Shown here: positions 6,419 to 7,894 of the stretch, piece by piece
How the letters are laid out: every line of letters starts with the position of its first letter
How positions within the stretch are numbered: position 1 is the stretch's first letter
Source: Candidatus Hermodarchaeota archaeon
GTDB taxonomy: Archaea; Asgardarchaeota; Hermodarchaeia; Hermodarchaeales; Hermodarchaeaceae
Direction: 5' to 3'
Assembly: GCA_016839995.1 (NCBI GenBank)
Contig: JAEOTD010000029.1
Span: 1 to 7,894 of the forward strand
Length of the DNA: 7,894 bases
Position numbers and translations under genes: made by a program
The notes under the pieces: generated by a model
Databases searched by the model: none
The model's input: the letters and a program-made list of their open reading frames with translations, nothing else
Told to the model about the DNA's origin: nothing

Positions 6419-6785
6419 CACCGAGGTGTGTCTAAGGATTGTGAACTACTCCGACCTGACGGACGAAATTTTCTGCTTCATACCATCGATAGGTGTCGAC
6501 TGGTCCACAGACCCTACTCGCTGTTCCAGCGATGTTACCCGGTTTAAGGGAACCTTGGTTCTCAGTAACCATAACCGGGACCTCATAGACGATTTCTTAG
6601 AAGGAAATAAAAACTCAACAAATGAAGCATCAACTGTGTGGAGTATTCAGACAGCACCTCCAATATCGAATAATCACTTATCGCCTGCTCTCCCCTAGTC
6701 TTAAATCAGCAAGTCTCCTCCCAATTACTTTGAATCTCCTCAAAGGGAGAAACGTTAGGATCGGGGCTCGCTAGAAAACCAGTAG

Positions 6786-6793
6786 TTATAATA
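6786..6793 (+). promoter_or_regulatory. TATA-like box upstream of radA
   Basis: TTATAATA is the best TATA-like element before radA. It predicts a start near 6815 and a leader of roughly 105 bases, long for an archaeal gene. The leader contains CCGAA-TACT-TTCGG (6844-6857) and ATGCGT-CCATA-ACGCAT (6875-6891), then the purine-rich AGGAAG (6911-6916) four bases before the ATG at 6921. The box-to-gene assignment is tentative. Confidence 0.4.
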
Positions 6794-6920
6794 GGGGACG
6801 CCGCACACACAAATCCACGCGGAACCTCCCCTTTGCTACACCCCCGAATACTTTCGGCGAGGTCTCCCCACCCAATGCGTCCATAACGCATGTATGCATG
6901 ACCCTTCGGAAGGAAGAACC

Positions 6921-7859
6921 ATGCCCTCAGAACTTGAAAAAATCGATGGCGTCGGACCCACCGTCGCCCAAAAACTCGAAGAATGCGGCTTCCGCACCAT
7001 CGAAGGAATCGCCGCAGCCTCCGTCAAAGAACTCACCAGCCTCGCTGGCATCGGCGCAAATACAGCGCAGAAGATCATAGAGTCCGCTCAGCGTCTTGCT
7101 AGTATCGGTCTTGAAACCGCCGATCAACTTTGGAAGAAGCGCCAAACCATTGAACGCATCACCACCAACAGCCGCGAACTCGACGCCCTCCTCGGAGGCG
7201 GCCTCGAAACCGGCAGCATGACAGAATTCGCTGGCGCCTTCCGCTCCGGTAAAACCCAGATCTGCCATCAGCTCGCTGTCAATGTTCAACTCCCCGCAGA
7301 ACAAGGCGGCTGTGACGCCAAAGCCGCTTATATCGATAGCGAAGGCACTTTCCGACCCGAACGCATCATCAACATGGCTCAGGCCAAGAACATCCCCCCG
7401 AACCAAGCCCTCAAAAACATCATCGTCGGCCGCGCCTACAACAGCGACCACCAAATGCTTCTGGTCCAACAAATCCAAGACAACCCCCAATTCGAAAAAG
7501 TCCGCCTCCTCGTCGTCGACTCCCTCATCGGCCACTTCCGAGCCGAATACCTAGGACGCGGCATGCTCGCCGAACGCCAACAAAAACTCAACAAACACCT
7601 CCACGACCTCCTCCGCGTCGCAGAAATTAGCAACATCGCCGTCGTCACCAGCAACCAAGTCCACTCCCAACCCGACGTCTTCTTTGGTGCGCCTGATAGA
7701 CCCACGGGGGGTCATATCGTGGCTCATGCAGCTCAGACGCGGATTTATCTCCGGAAGAGTAAGGGTGAACGGCGAATCGCAACACTGATTGACTCGCCTT
7801 ACTTGCCAGAGGGTGAAGCGCTCTTTACGATTGTAGCACAAGGCATCTCAGATGCGTAG
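6921..7859 (+). CDS. radA: DNA repair and recombination protein RadA (archaeal RecA/Rad51 recombinase)
   Basis: A 312-residue RadA, close to the usual 310-350. RadA forms ATP-dependent filaments on single-stranded DNA and drives strand exchange. Residues 5-55 are the helix-hairpin-helix domain (IDGVGPTVAQKL, LAGIGANTAQKI). The ATPase core has Walker A GAFRSGKT (105-112), the catalytic Glu of DSEGTFRPER (Glu141), Walker B LLVVD (196-200), and the NQVHSQPD start of the DNA-binding loop (245-252), then GGHIVAH and LIDSPYLPEGEA near the C-terminus. The fourth Walker A residue is Arg, where archaeal RadA normally has Gly (GEFGSGKT). The linker oligomerisation motif is LETA (64-67) rather than FxxA. 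The ATG at 6921 is chosen over one at 6894 because AGGAAG precedes it at good spacing and the protein then starts like other RadA proteins. Codon usage changes abruptly at codon 255. Confidence 0.95.
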   Translation: MPSELEKIDGVGPTVAQKLEECGFRTIEGIAAASVKELTSLAGIGANTAQKIIESAQRLASIGLETADQLWKKRQTIERITTNSRELDALLGGGLETGSMTEFAGAFRSGKTQICHQLAVNVQLPAEQGGCDAKAAYIDSEGTFRPERIINMAQAKNIPPNQALKNIIVGRAYNSDHQMLLVQQIQDNPQFEKVRLLVVDSLIGHFRAEYLGRGMLAERQQKLNKHLHDLLRVAEISNIAVVTSNQVHSQPDVFFGAPDRPTGGHIVAHAAQTRIYLRKSKGERRIATLIDSPYLPEGEALFTIVAQGISDA

Positions 7860-7894
7860 CAGCACTCGCGAGTAGTATATCAGCAGCTTGGTAG
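7860..7894. other. Downstream end of the window, with a short palindrome
   Basis: Only 35 bases follow the radA stop. They contain the perfect ten-base palindrome ACTCGCGAGT (7864-7873) and an AT-rich GTATAT. There is no T tract to mark termination, and too little sequence to say whether a further gene begins. Confidence 0.4.

Larger units (their letters stand above)
6383..6920. other. Gene-poor interval with a hairpin cluster upstream of radA
   Basis: There is no recognisable gene in these 538 bases. A cluster of perfect short inverted repeats occupies 6502-6579: GGTC-CACA-GACC (6502-6513), TCGCTG-TTC-CAGCGA (6518-6532) and CCCGGTT...AACCGGG (6538-6544, 6573-6579), the last enclosing GAAC-CTTG-GTTC (6550-6561). 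A CTTTGA-ATCTCC-TCAAAG hairpin lies at 6728-6745. A weak reading frame, open on the plus strand from a possible GTG at 6441 to 6698, encodes nothing recognisable. The hairpin cluster could be a small structured RNA or the long 3' end of the oxidoreductase mRNA. Confidence 0.5.

Noticed and set aside
6285..6698. A 137-codon plus-strand frame overlapping the end of the oxidoreductase gene and extending into the spacer
   Set aside because: Its first third is the oxidoreductase gene read in another frame. The rest has only poor GTG starts (6426 or 6441), no recognisable domain, and overlaps the hairpin cluster. A small real gene from 6441 cannot be fully excluded.
6800..6893. Possible minus-strand tRNA-like sequence with a GGTTC element
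   Set aside because: No acceptor stem, anticodon arm or properly spaced T-arm could be built around it.
6927..7535. A 202-codon minus-strand frame opposite radA
   Set aside because: It is a by-product of the strong preference for C-ending codons in radA, which removes stops on the opposite strand; the translation is Gly/Asp/Ala/Phe-rich with no family resemblance.
1..7894. CRISPR arrays, insertion sequences, integrase sites or phage genes
   Set aside because: No regularly spaced direct repeats, transposase or integrase motifs, or terminal inverted repeats were seen.

Overview
The window looks like a piece of an archaeal chromosome, most probably from an Asgard archaeon (Thorarchaeota or a relative). 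This is an inference from gene content. It carries a bona fide archaeal RadA recombinase with an N-terminal helix-hairpin-helix domain, a Rab/Ras-type small GTPase with all G motifs and no C-terminal lipidation cysteine, a presenilin/signal-peptide-peptidase-like intramembrane aspartyl protease, an aldehyde:ferredoxin oxidoreductase (tungstopterin enzyme), an NfeD-like membrane protein, and a membrane-anchored family 5 solute-binding protein. BRE/TATA-like boxes rather than bacterial -35/-10 pairs precede several genes, and two of them sit about 27-30 bases before an ATG, which suggests leaderless transcripts.

Layout. Bases 82/94-519 (+) encode the short NfeD-like protein. It converges, with a 20-base gap, on the small GTPase (540-1133, -). 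Upstream of the GTPase on the same strand lie the presenilin-like protease (1237-2184, -) and the solute-binding protein (2331-4199, -), separated from each other by a hairpin-plus-U-tract terminator and a TATA-like box. A 341-base divergent spacer (4200-4540) rich in inverted repeats separates the solute-binding protein from the oxidoreductase (4541-6382, +). A 538-base gene-free stretch (6383-6920) with a cluster of small hairpins and a TATA-like box then leads into radA (6921-7859, +). The last 35 bases hold no gene.

The genes do not form one pathway. Three encode membrane or envelope functions (NfeD, intramembrane protease, solute capture), one is a signalling/traffic-type GTPase, one is central carbon/redox metabolism and one is DNA repair. 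No ABC permease or ATPase accompanies the solute-binding protein, and no stomatin accompanies NfeD within the window.

The most striking observation is the solute-binding protein. Its sequence blocks are in circularly permuted order: it begins in the middle of the canonical family 5 fold, runs through the canonical C-terminal lobe, then continues into the canonical N-terminal lobe and ends with a transmembrane anchor. Its predicted mRNA leader can also fold so that the likely ribosome-binding site is paired. The second is an abrupt break in synonymous codon choice inside radA at codon 254/255, suggesting a recombinant gene or an assembly junction.
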